64,000 nucleotides of DNA from Pachypanchax playfairii (lineage: Eukaryota > Chordata > Actinopteri > Cyprinodontiformes > Aplocheilidae). Of this stretch, positions 34,501 to 43,099 are shown piece by piece; the stretch's first letter is position 1, and each line of letters starts with the position of its first letter. The notes beneath the pieces were generated by a model. The model was not told the DNA's origin and did no database searches. It worked only from the letters and a program-made list of their open reading frames with translations. The DNA is taken from positions 1,590,291-1,654,290 of the forward strand of contig SSNP01000044.1 of assembly GCA_006937955.1 (NCBI GenBank), read 5' to 3'. The position numbers and the translations under genes are program-made.

Positions 34501-37160
34501 TTCAGAGTTCAGGTTGGATTGTTTACAGGTTTGATTGTTCACTTTAATCTACATTTAACAGTTTGGTGTTGAAATTTATTAGTCAGCTGTTGGGGCCACA
34601 ATGATCTATTTGTCTTATTCAGTGAATTTTTTCAGTTTTGACACAATGCAGAATCCTGCAGTCAGCTACACTGATCTGACTGACTGAAAAACCGTTACAC
34701 TGGCAAACTGACAGACACAAACTGACACAGATAGAGACAGAATCAGCTGATCAGCTGGAACTTCGGCGCTCTGGGTTTCATCTGGTGCGCATTTTATATT
34801 TTGACAGTGTGTGCGGACCTGCGGACCACTTATGCACCCCTGAACATCAGCCAGATCTCTTCTCTCCACCGAGGAAAGCGACGCCGATACAAATTCGCGT
34901 TTGCCTTCTCCTTCGGTCACTTTCCTTCTTAGCCAATAGTCCCTCTGCCGAACGTCCAGGAATTTTTTTTTTTTTTNNNNNNNNNNNNNNNNNNNNNNNN
35001 NNNNNNNNNNNNNNNNNNNNNNNNNNNNNNNNNNNNNNNNNNNNNNNNNNNNNNNNNNNNNNNNNNNNNNNNNNNNNNNNNNNNNNNNNNNNNNNNNNNN
35101 NNNNNNNNNNNNNNNNNNNNNNNNNNNNNNNNNNNNNNNNNNNNNNNNNNNNNNNNNNNNNNNNNNNNNNNNNNNNNNNNNNNNNNNNNNNNNNNNNNNN
35201 NNNNNNNNNNNNNNNNNNNNNNNNNNNNNNNNNNNNNNNNNNNNNNNNNNNNNNNNNNNNNNNNNNNNNNNNNNNNNNNNNNNNNNNNNNNNNNNNNNNN
35301 NNNNNNNNNNNNNNNNNNNNNNNNNNNNNNNNNNNNNNNNNNNNNNNNNNNNNNNNNNNNNNNNNNNNNNNNNNNNNNNNNNNNNNNNNNNNNNNNNNNN
35401 NNNNNNNNNNNNNNNNNNNNNNNNNNNNNNNNNNNNNNNNNNNNNNNNNNNNNNNNNNNNNNNNNNNNNNNNNNNNNNNNNNNNNNNNNNNNNNNNNNNN
35501 NNNNNNNNNNNNNNNNNNNNNNNNNNNNNNNNNNNNNNNNNNNNNNNNNNNNNNNNNNNNNNNNNNNNNNNNNNNNNNNNNNNNNNNNNNNNNNNNNNNN
35601 NNNNNNNNNNNNNNNNNNNNNNNNNNNNNNNNNNNNNNNNNNNNNNNNNNNNNNNNNNNNNNCCCCAATAAGTTGACCAGTTAGTCAGTGTATCTGCATG
35701 TTCTTGTTTCAGGGAGCTGCTGTCTATCTCCTGCTGTTATTAAGTAAGAGACAGGGTTACCAGTCCATCACAGAGCCACATACAGACAGACCCCCCCCAC
35801 ACACACATGCACACACTCACACATAGGGACAATTTGATGTTGCCAGTTAACCTCATGCATACTGTCTTGGTCTGTCCGAGAGGACTCGGCTTCCTGTATC
35901 AGACCAAACCCACACATGCACTGAGAGAACATGCAAACTCCGTGCTGTTTGCATGTTCTGCATGTTCTCCAGTAAATTGCATGGAGTTTACATGTTGCAT
36001 GCAGAAAGATCCCAGCCTGGTTTTAAACCTAAGACCTTCTATTGCAAGGCAACAGAGCTACCAGTTGCACCACCATGCAGCCCACATAAAAGTGTGTCAA
36101 ATGTTATGACTTACCCCTCCCTTGGGAATTTCTAGATACGAGAGTCTCTATAGGTACAGGGGTTATAGAACCCTTCTCTGCTGTGCTCCTGGGACAAAAC
36201 ATTGCACAAAGATAAAAGATTACACAGAGATAATAGATGCCCGAGAGTGAGACAGTCGCTGACCCTGGGTGTGAGTATATCTGGAAATGTGTTGTGAGTC
36301 TCTGTGTGGCCCTGTGATGAACTGAACTAGAACAATGTGTCAGTTGACGTTTTATATAGAGTCCACTTTTCCCAGTGTTTTTCAGATTTTCCTCGCTGTA
36401 GTCTGATGGCATATGTGAGTCTCTCCATATTGTGGATTTCTTCCAAAATGTCTCTCCAGTTATTTAGAGTAGGGGGGTTCCACTTTGTGCCACTTGCATG
36501 TAATTGCGTTTTTAGAGGCAACAGAGAAGATTTTGATCAAATAATTGTCTTTACTCAGTATTTCTGTTTCTGTTAAATGATCCAAATACATGACAGTGAT
36601 TGTCTTTGGTGATTTGTATCCCAGTTTTTCTGAATTCTTCCCATATATTTTGCCAAAATTGAGATACTTTAGTGCATTGCTAAAAAATATGTGTATGGCC
36701 CACATCCTGCTCTCCACCCAGCCTCCAGCATGGCTGATGTAGAGATAAACAATAGCATATTTTCCAATTTCTGGAACAGATTATGTTTGCTGTGTTTTGA
36801 TTAGGTGTTCTGTCTCCTATTATAAAATGTTTTTATCAGCTACATTTTATTAAAGATTATGTGTCACACAGAATAAAAAGTAGATCGAAAATTGCTTCAG
36901 TTTAATATTAAGTTATCATCTATGTAGTATTAATAGATACAGTTTTTTTTAAATGTATCATAAATAAATTTGAAACTTGCTCATATGTAAAATATCATAA
37001 TTCTTTGTTTAAATGTGTGATTAAGAATTTCTAAAGTATAAAACAGTTTTAAGATTTTTAATAATGTTTTTGGCTTCTCTTTTCTAGGTACCAGTGGGAG
37101 AGAGATACTGAGACTGTTGCCTTGTTTGTTGTCCAAAACCCGGAGCAGAAGAAACTCTAA
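19591..37160 (+). CDS. haao: 3-hydroxyanthranilate 3,4-dioxygenase, complete, ten coding exons
   Basis: Cytosolic non-haem iron dioxygenase of the kynurenine pathway. It opens the ring of 3-hydroxyanthranilate to 2-amino-3-carboxymuconate semialdehyde, the precursor of quinolinate and NAD. Exons: 19591-19679, 19897-19975, 20653-20736, 27618-27724, 28542-28631, 31235-31278, 31359-31504, 33923-33991, 34098-34180 and 37088-37160. All junctions are GT-AG and the lengths sum to 864 nt, giving 287 residues against 286 in human. The cupin core is intact: KDYHIEEGEE supplies His50 and Glu56, RIPHSPQR supplies His94, and Arg46, Arg98 and Glu108 sit where the family binds substrate. The C-terminal half keeps DVWIWQLEGSS and the final KYQWERDTETVALFVV. 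The start ATG is the first in frame and yields the expected VCNKLMH junction. Intron 3 (6.9 kb) and intron 9 (2.9 kb, with the assembly gap) are enlarged by repeats. Confidence 0.97.
20960..21900. repeat. Dispersed-repeat-like sequence in haao intron 3
   Basis: This stretch includes GGTTCACGCGACAAAATTTT and repeated CGATTTTGCCCCGATTTTCC words, which look like teleost MITE sequence. No intact terminal repeats were delimited and there is no coding potential. Confidence 0.3.
22092..22250 (-). repeat. Short minisatellite block, inverted relative to the main array
   Basis: About seven units of ATACTAGTGTGAATGAG with AGCTT or GGGCTC linkers. This is the reverse complement of the 25481-27104 unit. 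It forms the left subterminal arm of the composite element. Confidence 0.85.
22321..22440 (-). mobile_element. Possible I-clade LINE 3' end with GAA tail
   Basis: On the minus strand this reads GGTTGCCACCCGCCAGTAAA followed by AGAAGAAGAAGAAG. That fits the 3' terminus of an I-type fish LINE whose RT and RNase H pieces are at 24560-25440. Assigning both to one element is inference. Confidence 0.4.
23265..23637. repeat. Direct duplication of a GC-rich segment, offset about 247 bp
   Basis: Copies at 23265-23400 and 23512-23637 share TCTGGAGCTCAAGCTCCCCT, GTCGAGAGGAGAGGGAGAAC and CTCTCCCCAGCCAGAGT. They differ by a few substitutions and about 10 bp of indel. The intervening piece also ends with GGAGCTCAAG. 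A 218-residue antisense frame crosses both copies and is an artefact of the repeat. Confidence 0.8.
23750..24558 (-). mobile_element. Probable solo LTR (family also at 55560-56177)
   Basis: On the minus strand it opens TGTCAGGATCTC, has a TATA-like TACTTAAG, then GACGCCAGTTTGTTCC, and closes near an AATTAAA signal and GGGTCACCA. The sister copy at 55560-56177 shares the opening TGTCAG, a TATA-like box and GACGCCAGTTGGTTCC. No internal coding region is attached. The LTR call rests on this layout; the downstream end is uncertain. Confidence 0.4.
24560..25440 (-). pseudogene. I-clade-like LINE remnant: RT C-terminal part and RNase H
   Basis: Minus-strand frames give IKQIYIAMIRSVIDYGS (RT thumb region), NRKYESIIWKSCRLAEEF, and then SIICSDSLSVLLSIKA, which looks like the core of an RNase H fold with its catalytic Asp. 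Several stops and frame changes break it. The right end is replaced by the minisatellite at 25481. RNase H after the RT is characteristic of I-clade LINEs. Confidence 0.65.
25481..27104 (+). repeat. Minisatellite, 22/23-bp units, about 70 copies
   Basis: Two unit types alternate irregularly: a 22-bp TCTCATTCACACTAGTATAA-GC and a 23-bp form with an extra C and ATGAGC. Each contains the palindrome ACTAGT. Rare variants (TCTTTCAC, CAGTCAC, CACATAAGCTTTCATT) are themselves repeated, which shows duplication of multi-unit blocks. Units are too similar and contiguous for a CRISPR array. It forms the right arm of the composite at 21931-27257. Confidence 0.97.
28122..28168 (+). other. Possible cryptic or alternative exon inside haao intron 4
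   Basis: A 47-base segment is bounded by a pyrimidine-rich tract ending in AAG and by AG-GTAGGA. Read in phase 0 it encodes PNEKSYDDQKLLQDF and then joins the next haao exon in the correct frame (F-R-YYV). It cannot follow exon 4 as annotated, which ends in phase 2. It could follow if exon 4 used a weak downstream donor (GTACTT at 27734-27739), which adds RFLI. Only the splice signals and the open frame are seen. Inclusion in mRNA is speculative. Confidence 0.25.
28703..29922 (-). mobile_element. Tc1-type transposon, 1.2 kb, inactive
   Basis: Terminal inverted repeats CACTCACCTAAAGGATTATT, about 28 bp and identical at both ends, lie inside TA duplications (28701-28702 and 29923-29924). It sits in haao intron 5, antisense to haao. 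Its transposase (29774 down to 28930) is broken. Confidence 0.92.
28930..29774 (-). pseudogene. Transposase of the 28703-29922 element, multiply frameshifted
   Basis: The N-terminal helix-turn-helix piece is MGKKGDLSNFEHVMVVGARR (29774-29592). A second piece runs from TTRTTLRRMGYNSRRPHRV to the point where the first catalytic Asp is expected (29558-29292). A third has MDPSCLVTTVQAGGGGVMMW (29295-28930). The pieces lie in different frames, and the second Asp and the Glu are not in a readable frame. The element can only move in trans, if at all. Confidence 0.88.
29923..31234. other. haao intron 5 remainder
   Basis: AT-rich intron sequence. No exon, terminal repeat or RNA gene is recognised. 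Confidence 0.5.
31505..33922. other. haao intron 7
   Basis: A 2.4-kb intron, mostly AT-rich. The only notable local structure is the G-rich tract at 32258-32295. No coding frame has family resemblance. Confidence 0.5.
32258..32295 (+). other. G-rich tract, potential G-quadruplex
   Basis: Repeated GGGGGTGGGGGT blocks are followed by GGGGGGGTTGGGGGCGGGGC, giving far more than four runs of G with one-base spacers on the haao sense strand. Quadruplex formation is a chemical expectation, not shown here. Confidence 0.7.
34215..34370. repeat. MITE-like fragment (GGAGTGCGTAACTTCTGTCG)
   Basis: A segment with GTCGCCCCCTAGCGGAATTT resembles high-copy teleost MITE ends. It lies just after haao exon 9. 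Boundaries are not defined. Confidence 0.3.
34977..35662. other. Assembly gap (686 N)
   Basis: The gap follows a T-run at 34962-34976, so sequencing probably failed at the homopolymer or a repeat. It is inside haao intron 9, and the two frames that span it are meaningless. No haao coding sequence is missing, because exons 9 and 10 join in frame. Confidence 1.
35700..36085 (-). mobile_element. tRNA-derived SINE, same family as 46175-46478
   Basis: Minus-strand head: GGTGCAACTGGTAGCTCTG (A box) and AGGTTTAAAAC (B box), near 36080-36010. The body runs through a CATGCA-rich part to AGGGAGCTGCTGTCTATCTC near 35712. It contains an internal rearrangement around 35940-35990 where CATGTTCTGCATGTTCTCC is repeated. 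Confidence 0.65.
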
Positions 37161-38490
37161 TCATCAACCATCAAACCACACACAGTTATAAACATGTCTG
37201 TGAGTGTTAGGGCTCCTATATTATCAACAAAAAAGATGTTTTGATCAATAAAATACATAAAATGAGTTATCATGATGACTGTATTGTGCAATAACCTGCT
37301 GTCATTCAGATTTGTTTGTTTTAGTATTTTTTTTTTTGTTAACCAAAGAAAATGTTACGTTGTTTCACTTATACTGTAATTAGCACATACAATAATCTGT
37401 AATAATTGTACAGCTGCATGTAAGTAGTTTTATTTCTCACATAGAGCAGAAATAAAAATAAGACTTTCCCTTTTTGTTTTTTATTGTGTGTTTTCTGTGA
37501 CAGTTTATAAGTTGATCATTTTTAAGTGACTGAAGGTTTTACAACATGGATCTCATGTGTACCAGGATACTGATGAGTTGTTTGTCAATGCCAGTTTCCC
37601 AGAAACTTAAGAAAATAAACTATAACGCCATCAACTCGTAGGGACAATGAATTCTGCAGAACATGTACCTGCATATCTGTCTGAGAGACATGCTAAGACA
37701 CATATTCACATCTAGAAAAACATTTCCTCCATTTTAGATTTTTGTGCTATCGGCTCAGCTGTGAAGTCTTGTTCTTGGTGTTCCTGTTCTCATGCTGCTC
37801 CAGCATTTATATATGAAAGTAAATATTTCTCACCAGGTTTTGAATTTGAAAAGACAACATTTAAAACAAATTTTTTAAGGTGAATTTCTTTATATGAATT
37901 ATTCAATCAGAGGAAAAGAAAGATGCAGAGAGGAATCAGTCAAAAAGCTAACAGCTGGGGCTACTGTGAAAAGAACCAATCAGAGCTCAGCTTATTGAGC
38001 GGTGAGCAGAGGCTTCCGTAGTTGTTTGAGATGCTCCCGGGAAGACGCCAGATGAAGTGTGGAATGGTAAGAAATTGTCCATACTGTATTGCAGTTGTTA
38101 AATTAATACTTCAAAAAATATAATTATTTTAGTCGACTAAATCTACAATTGATTTTAGTCGACTAAAACTGCCACATATTTTCGTCGACTAAAATTAGAC
38201 TACAATTAAAACTAGTTTAGTTACTAAAATTGTGACTAAAATTGAAAAGAATTTTAGTCAAAAGACTATGACTAAAACTAAATTAAAATTTCTTGCCAAA
38301 ATTTACACTGGTCAGGTTGGACAGCGTGGTGTCAGTCTAATTTTGTTCACAAACTTGCCTCTAGAATGCAGCCGTGGGCATGAGCAATGCGCTTGTGGGT
38401 GGGGGCATGGGCGGTTTACCCTAGCAGTGGCGGCATTTTTAAGCGACACCAGAGTGTGTACATGCTGAATGTGCTTGCTCTGTTCCGCAT
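37161..38490. other. haao 3' UTR and downstream region
   Basis: After the haao polyadenylation signals the sequence is AT-rich without genes. At 38125-38290 a repeat-derived block carries three copies or near-copies of the palindrome TTTTAGTCGACTAAA and many ACTAAAA words, typical of a teleost repeat end. Confidence 0.5.
37247..37252 (+). terminator. Polyadenylation signal of haao
   Basis: AATAAA lies 87 bases after the haao stop codon, in an AT-rich 3' UTR. A second AATAAA at 37451-37456 could serve a longer transcript. The assignment is by position and hexamer only. Confidence 0.55.
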
Positions 38491-38499
38491 TTGACGAGA

Positions 38500-39640
38500 G
38501 CGGGAGTCCAAAATGGAAACCAAGACAATTTTACACCTGTTAATCCTACTGTGGTTGTACTATTTTCTGACGCAAAAACTCCTCTAAAATATGAGAGAAG
38601 ACGTTACGAAGCAAAACGGCGTGCACGTCTCCAGGCAAGTGTTAGAGCTAGTCTAAAAAAAGCACAACTTCACTGAACATGCGTGTTAAGACATTCGGCA
38701 CAGAGAAGGCTTCAGATTCTTCAAGAACTCGCTTGGCAGCATCTACAGACTTTGCAGCGGCTCAGACACAGACAACGCAACATGGTAAGCGCTTACTATG
38801 TGATATCACCGTATATACAGGTGCTTACATCTGCTAGTAATCACTCCTAGGTGTTAAAATACGTGTTTTGTTTTAGATTCTTCTGCTGGAACAATGTTCC
38901 CGCCGCAGACGCTCAGTTTGGTGTGTCGACCGTTCATCAGAGTGGTGGGATTGTATTGTTCCCGGATTCACGGACGAGCAGTGGTTGGAGAACTTCAGGA
39001 TGTCTGAAGCAACATTTTTTTTTTATTTGATTTGAATGCTTTATTTTGAACAAGTGCAAAAAAACAAAAAAAAACAAAAACAAACAAACAATAATCAAGA
39101 CAATAATACACATTAATGTGTCCGAAATTCACCTACCTTTGTAAAAAAGTGCGCCCGGCTATGGAGTGGAGGAACACGATTTTCCATGAGTGTGTGCCCC
39201 TGAGGAAGAGAGTGGCTTGTGGAAACTTGCTACTGGGTCAGAGTACAGGAAAATCGGCCATCTTTTCAGGGTCAGCATCGTCACTGCCTGTGGTTGTGTG
39301 CAGGGGTTTTGTGCAGCTGAAGAGAGATTTTTGGTGCCTGAACAAATTCGGATTCCCGAAGAGGGGAAATTTAGAGAAATAGCTGCCTATTTTGAGAACA
39401 AGTGGGGGCTGCCACAATACGTGGGTGCTATCGATTGCTCCCATATTTCTATCATAGCACCCACAGATCATCACACGGACTATTTCAACCACAAAGGGTG
39501 GCATTCACTCATATTGTAGGCTGTGGTGGATGGAAAGGGCATGTTCTGAAACATTTTTGTTGGCCTTCTGGGGAGCCTGCATGACGCAGGAGTTCTTAGA
39601 CTTTCCGCTTTGTGGGAGCGTTTTTCATGAGCCGCATCAA
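38500..39640 (+). pseudogene. PIF/Harbinger transposase relic with an internal insertion
   Basis: Plus-strand pieces in order are: a basic N-terminus (RRARLQASVRASLKKAQ), RRRRSVWCVDRSSEWWDCIV with DEQWLENFRMSEATF (38901-39017), KFTYLCKKVRPAMEWRNTIF with VPLRKRVA (39122-39220), then in another frame LVPEQIRIPEEGKFREIAAY and VGAIDCSHISIIAPTDHHTD (39330-39480), which carries the first catalytic Asp of the DDE nuclease. A roughly 100-bp A-rich insertion splits the frame at 39017-39122, and a frameshift follows near 39240. The C-terminal part with the last catalytic residues is missing. Confidence 0.8.
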
Positions 39641-39654
39641 AGTACTTAAAGTGC

Positions 39655-40026
39655 TTAAAATGAATCCTTACTCACCATTGCCCGACATCCCAGATGTTGA
39701 CGCCTTGTCCACTCCACACAGTCTCTCGTTGCCCCGTAAATCTCGTCCATTTGTTGGAACCACTTCCACGTGCGACGGTCTGCCCCACTCCAACCGTTGT
39801 GGTCCTTGATTCTGTGGTATTCGCACTTAAGCTTTTTAAGCTTATCGCGGCACTGCTTAGAGGACCTCTGGTATCCATGTGTAGCCATGGCATCTGAGAT
39901 TTTTAGGAAGATGTGCTTGTTTCGGACAGCTCCGTCCAGCTCACGCTGGACTCTGTCCTCGGACAACAAACATAAAAATGTCCTTCCCTCGTCACTGGTC
40001 CAGGGCAGGTTTTTTAAGGCGGCCAT
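39655..40026 (-). CDS. Harbinger-associated Myb/SANT-like DNA-binding protein
   Basis: A 123-residue open frame begins MAALKNLPWTSDEGRTFLCL. It has the tryptophan-based helix pattern of the MADF/Myb-like domain that forms the second protein of Harbinger transposons: SSKQCRDKLKKLKCEY in the middle and a W..F..MDEIYG ending. In these elements it binds the termini and helps the transposase enter the nucleus. It faces the transposase relic tail to tail, as expected. The frame is unbroken although its partner is dead. The final 15-20 residues may be read past a lost splice or stop. Confidence 0.7.
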   Translation of the reverse strand: MAALKNLPWTSDEGRTFLCLLSEDRVQRELDGAVRNKHIFLKISDAMATHGYQRSSKQCRDKLKKLKCEYHRIKDHNGWSGADRRTWKWFQQMDEIYGATRDCVEWTRRQHLGCRAMVSKDSF

Positions 40027-40415
40027 TTACTGTTAAAAATTGTAATGTTTTGAAAAGAGTTTCGAAAAGTGAAAAATAATGGTGCCTTGCTCGCGGTTTC
40101 TGTATTTAAATCCCATTGGCACGGTTCACTGTCGTCACATCACGTGCACACTGCCAGGCCAATCGGTGGTTAACACTACGTAGGTAGGCTCGTGACTGGC
40201 ATCAGTTTACTGGACCAATCAGTTCATAGGTAGGCGTGGTAAGTAGGCATCGGGCAGGTTTGGTCCTGCTCGGACCACACAGCCAGCAGTTCTACAGAAG
40301 GTGCCTGTTAGGGTGGGACTTGGTGGGGTCGGTCAAGTATAAACAAAGCAGGAACGGGTCTGTACCGACACCACACGGCCATGTATGAAAGCGGCAATAG
40401 TCCCACCAACATGTC

Positions 40416-41045
40416 CTAGGTCTTCCTCAAGGCCTCCTCCCAGTGGGATGTGCCCAGAACACCTCCCCAGGGAGGCATCTTAAACAGATGCCCAAGCCAC
40501 CTCAACTGGCTCCTCTCAATGTGAAGGAGCAGCATGTCTATTTCAAGCTCCTCCTGGGTGATCGAGCTCCTCACCCTGTCTCTAATGGAGCACCCAGCCA
40601 CCCTGCAGAGTAAACCCATTTCGACCGCTTGTATCTGAGATCTCGTCCTTTTGGTCATGCCCCAAGTCTCATGGAGATAGGTGAGGGTTGGAATGTAGAT
40701 TGACCGGTAAATCGAGAGCTTTGCCTTTCGACTCAGCTCCTTCTTCAACACAACAGTCTGATACAGCGACGGCATCACTGCAGACACTGCACCGATCCGT
40801 CTGTCGATCTTGCGCTCCATCCTCCTCACTCATGAATGAGATACTTGAACTCCTCCACTTGAGGCAAGGACTCTCCACTGACCTGAACAGGGTAAGACAC
40901 CCTGTTCTGGACGAGAACCATAGCCTTGGAGGTGTTGATTCTCATCCCAGCCACTTCACACTAAGTAGCAAACTGCTACAGTGCACGTTGAAGGTCCTGG
41001 TTTAATGGGGCCAAAAGAACAACATCATCTGCAAACAGCAGATGT
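40416..41045 (-). pseudogene. Non-LTR retrotransposon 3' part (RT palm to C-terminus)
   Basis: The minus strand reads FADDVVLL near 41040, which contains the RT catalytic Asp pair. It continues through EFKYLIHE to RRIGAVSAVMPSLYQTVVLK, LSIYRSIYIPTLTY, RVAGCSIRDRVRSS and LLHIERSQLRWLGHLFKMPP (40829-40416). This C-terminal wording is common in fish non-LTR elements. A frameshift near 40830 separates the RT motif from the rest. Clade is left open. Confidence 0.75.
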
Positions 41046-41062
41046 AAATGAGGAATGGTATA

Positions 41063-43092
41063 CCGTAAAACACCAAATAACAGCCGGGTCCCAATTAGCC
41101 GCCGGGTCTCAAATAATAGCCGGGTCCAGCAATACATTTTGACAAATAAACGCCTGTCCCCATTAAACGTCGGGTGTAATTTACAGGTAGAGGGCGCCAG
41201 TCACATGTTGCATTGCCACTGATCGATCATCATGGCTCTGGGACAGAGGAAAAATAGAAAATCCGACCTCAAATTTAAACTGGCTGTCGTCAAATATACT
41301 GAACAAAACTCGGGAGAAGCGGCAGCTAGACACTTTTCTGTTGACCCCAAAAGAGTGAGAGAGTGGCTAAAAAATAAAGCTGCACTTCAGCGTCTTTCCG
41401 TGGTGGATAGCAAAAGGGCCAGGCTGCTTGGTGGTGGGAGAAAGAAAGCTAGCGAGGAGCTGGAGGTTAACATGCGGGAATGGATCATTGGTAAGCGTTT
41501 GCGGCATGAGAGAGTGAGCCGAAAAATGATCAGGGCGAAGGCAAAAGAAATGTTTGCCTCTGTGAGCGACAGCAGCGACGAGAAGTTTTCTGCTAGTGCT
41601 GGATGGCTCGACCGTTTCCTTCACCCCAACAACTTTACTTGCAGAAGACGTACAACTATCGCTCAGAAAGATGCCAAGGAATTCACAGAGAAGCTGGTGA
41701 TTGAAACAATGAAGATACCGGAGAAAGGCATCATAGCCATGGATGAAACTGCAGTATGGTTCGACATGGTCGGGTCAACTACTGTGGAGACGCGAGGCAC
41801 GCGCAGTGTACCACTGAAAAGTACCGGCCACGAGAAGAGCCACTTGACCGTGGTGCTGGCGGCGGAAGCGGACGGGACGAAACTGAAGCCTTATGTGGTT
41901 TTCAAAGGAGGTATCAGGGAAGTCAAGGCGATGCAAAACATCAATGGAGTGGTGATAGCCTCTTCTAAAAACGGCTGGATGAATGACGACCTGACTGCAG
42001 ACTGGCTACGGAAAGTTGTCGGGAAATTTAACTTTGGCCCGCGCCTCCTTGTATGGGATTCATACCGATGCCACATCAGCCAGGCCACCAAGAGGGAGCT
42101 GAAGCAGGGCTACAAGATTACTACAGCTGTGATACCGGGAGGATGCACAAAATATATCCAGGCACCCGACGTTGTTTGGAATCAGCCATTCAAAGCCAGT
42201 CTGCATGAATCCTACGACTCCTGGATGGCCGGCGATGCGGATAAGACCTACACCGCTGGAGGAAACCTGAGAGCCCCAGCTCGTCGCTTACTGGTCACCT
42301 GGGTGCTTAAAGCTTGGGATGAGTTGGATACGGAGATGGTGAAAAAATCCTTCAAGGTACCGGTATGTGCGTTTCTGCGTGTGAGAAAGATTGAGATCTA
42401 TTATTCTGTGGGGGTGTAATGTATTAATTTGTGGAATACCGGCACTGTGCTTGAAGGTGTGTGCCCTGACGGTGGCGGCTGATGGCAGCGAGGACCACCT
42501 GATTCACTGTTTCAAAGACGGAGAGCCATGTGCAGCAGGGAGAGAGATGCTGGCTCAGGCCAGACTGGGAGAGGAGGAGGAAGTTGAAGAGGCCGAGCAG
42601 CAGGAGGAAGATGATGAGGAGGAGTTCAACAATGAACTGGTAGTTGAGGATGATGATGAGGAGGAGGAGGAAGAGGAAGGGGAGGAAAGTGATGAGGGTG
42701 ATCAGGAGGAGGATTAAGGATGGACATGGACAGTGGGCTGTTCTGGTAGTTGCCCTGTTTATTTACCCCACTCTGGTTGTATATTTGTTCTTTTAATGGA
42801 CATTTGCTGATACCGTGTACATTTGACATGTCCCCGTTACATGGTATATCCAGAATTTGGCCATTATTGTTTAGTGTTTGTTCTATTATTAACCTTGTAT
42901 ACCAGTATACAGTTTGGTGTTCTTTGGATTCCTTCCTGGTATGTGTGGCATAATTCTGCTAAGCAACGTTTTTGCGATTAAAAAAAGGATTTAATCGCCT
43001 GTCCCAAATAAACGCCTGGTCCCAAATAAACGCCTGGGTTTTTTCATGGTTAAAACAAATAAACGCCCCGGCTATTATTTGGTGTTTTACGG
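41063..43092 (+). mobile_element. Pogo-like DNA transposon, apparently intact, 2030 bp
   Basis: Terminal inverted repeats CCGTAAAACACCAAATAA with one mismatch extend to GCCGGG, about 26 bp, inside TA duplications (41061-41062 and 43093-43094). Subterminal copies of AAATAAACGCC follow on the right, and GCCGGGTC repeats on the left. The single gene inside (41232-42717) is open once one 100-bp intron is removed. The target is the LINE remnant at 40416-41045 or its edge. Confidence 0.88.
41232..42717 (+). CDS. Pogo-like transposase (two exons, acidic C-terminus)
   Basis: Exon 1 is 41232-42356 and exon 2 is 42457-42717, joined by a 100-bp GT-AG intron in phase 0 to give 461 residues. Residues 12-50 form a Brinker/Psq-like helix-turn-helix (FKLAVVKYTEQNSGEAAARH). 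A CENP-B-type second DNA-binding part spans about 75-135. The DDE nuclease has Asp171 (MDETAVWF), Asp276 (LLVWDSYRCH) and Asp313 (QAPDVVWNQPFK), a DDD triad as in pogo/Tigger. The last 50 residues are almost all Glu and Asp, like CENP-B and other pogo-derived proteins. No stop or frameshift is seen. It could be an active element or a domesticated gene; the intact terminal repeats favour an element. Confidence 0.85.
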
Positions 43093-43099
43093 TATTTTA

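Noticed and set aside
34785..35684. Long frames of 299 and 273 codons on both strands
   Set aside because: They are open only because they cross the run of N.
39694..39897. Plus-strand frames over 39694-39897
   Set aside because: Shadows of the Myb-like protein on the minus strand.
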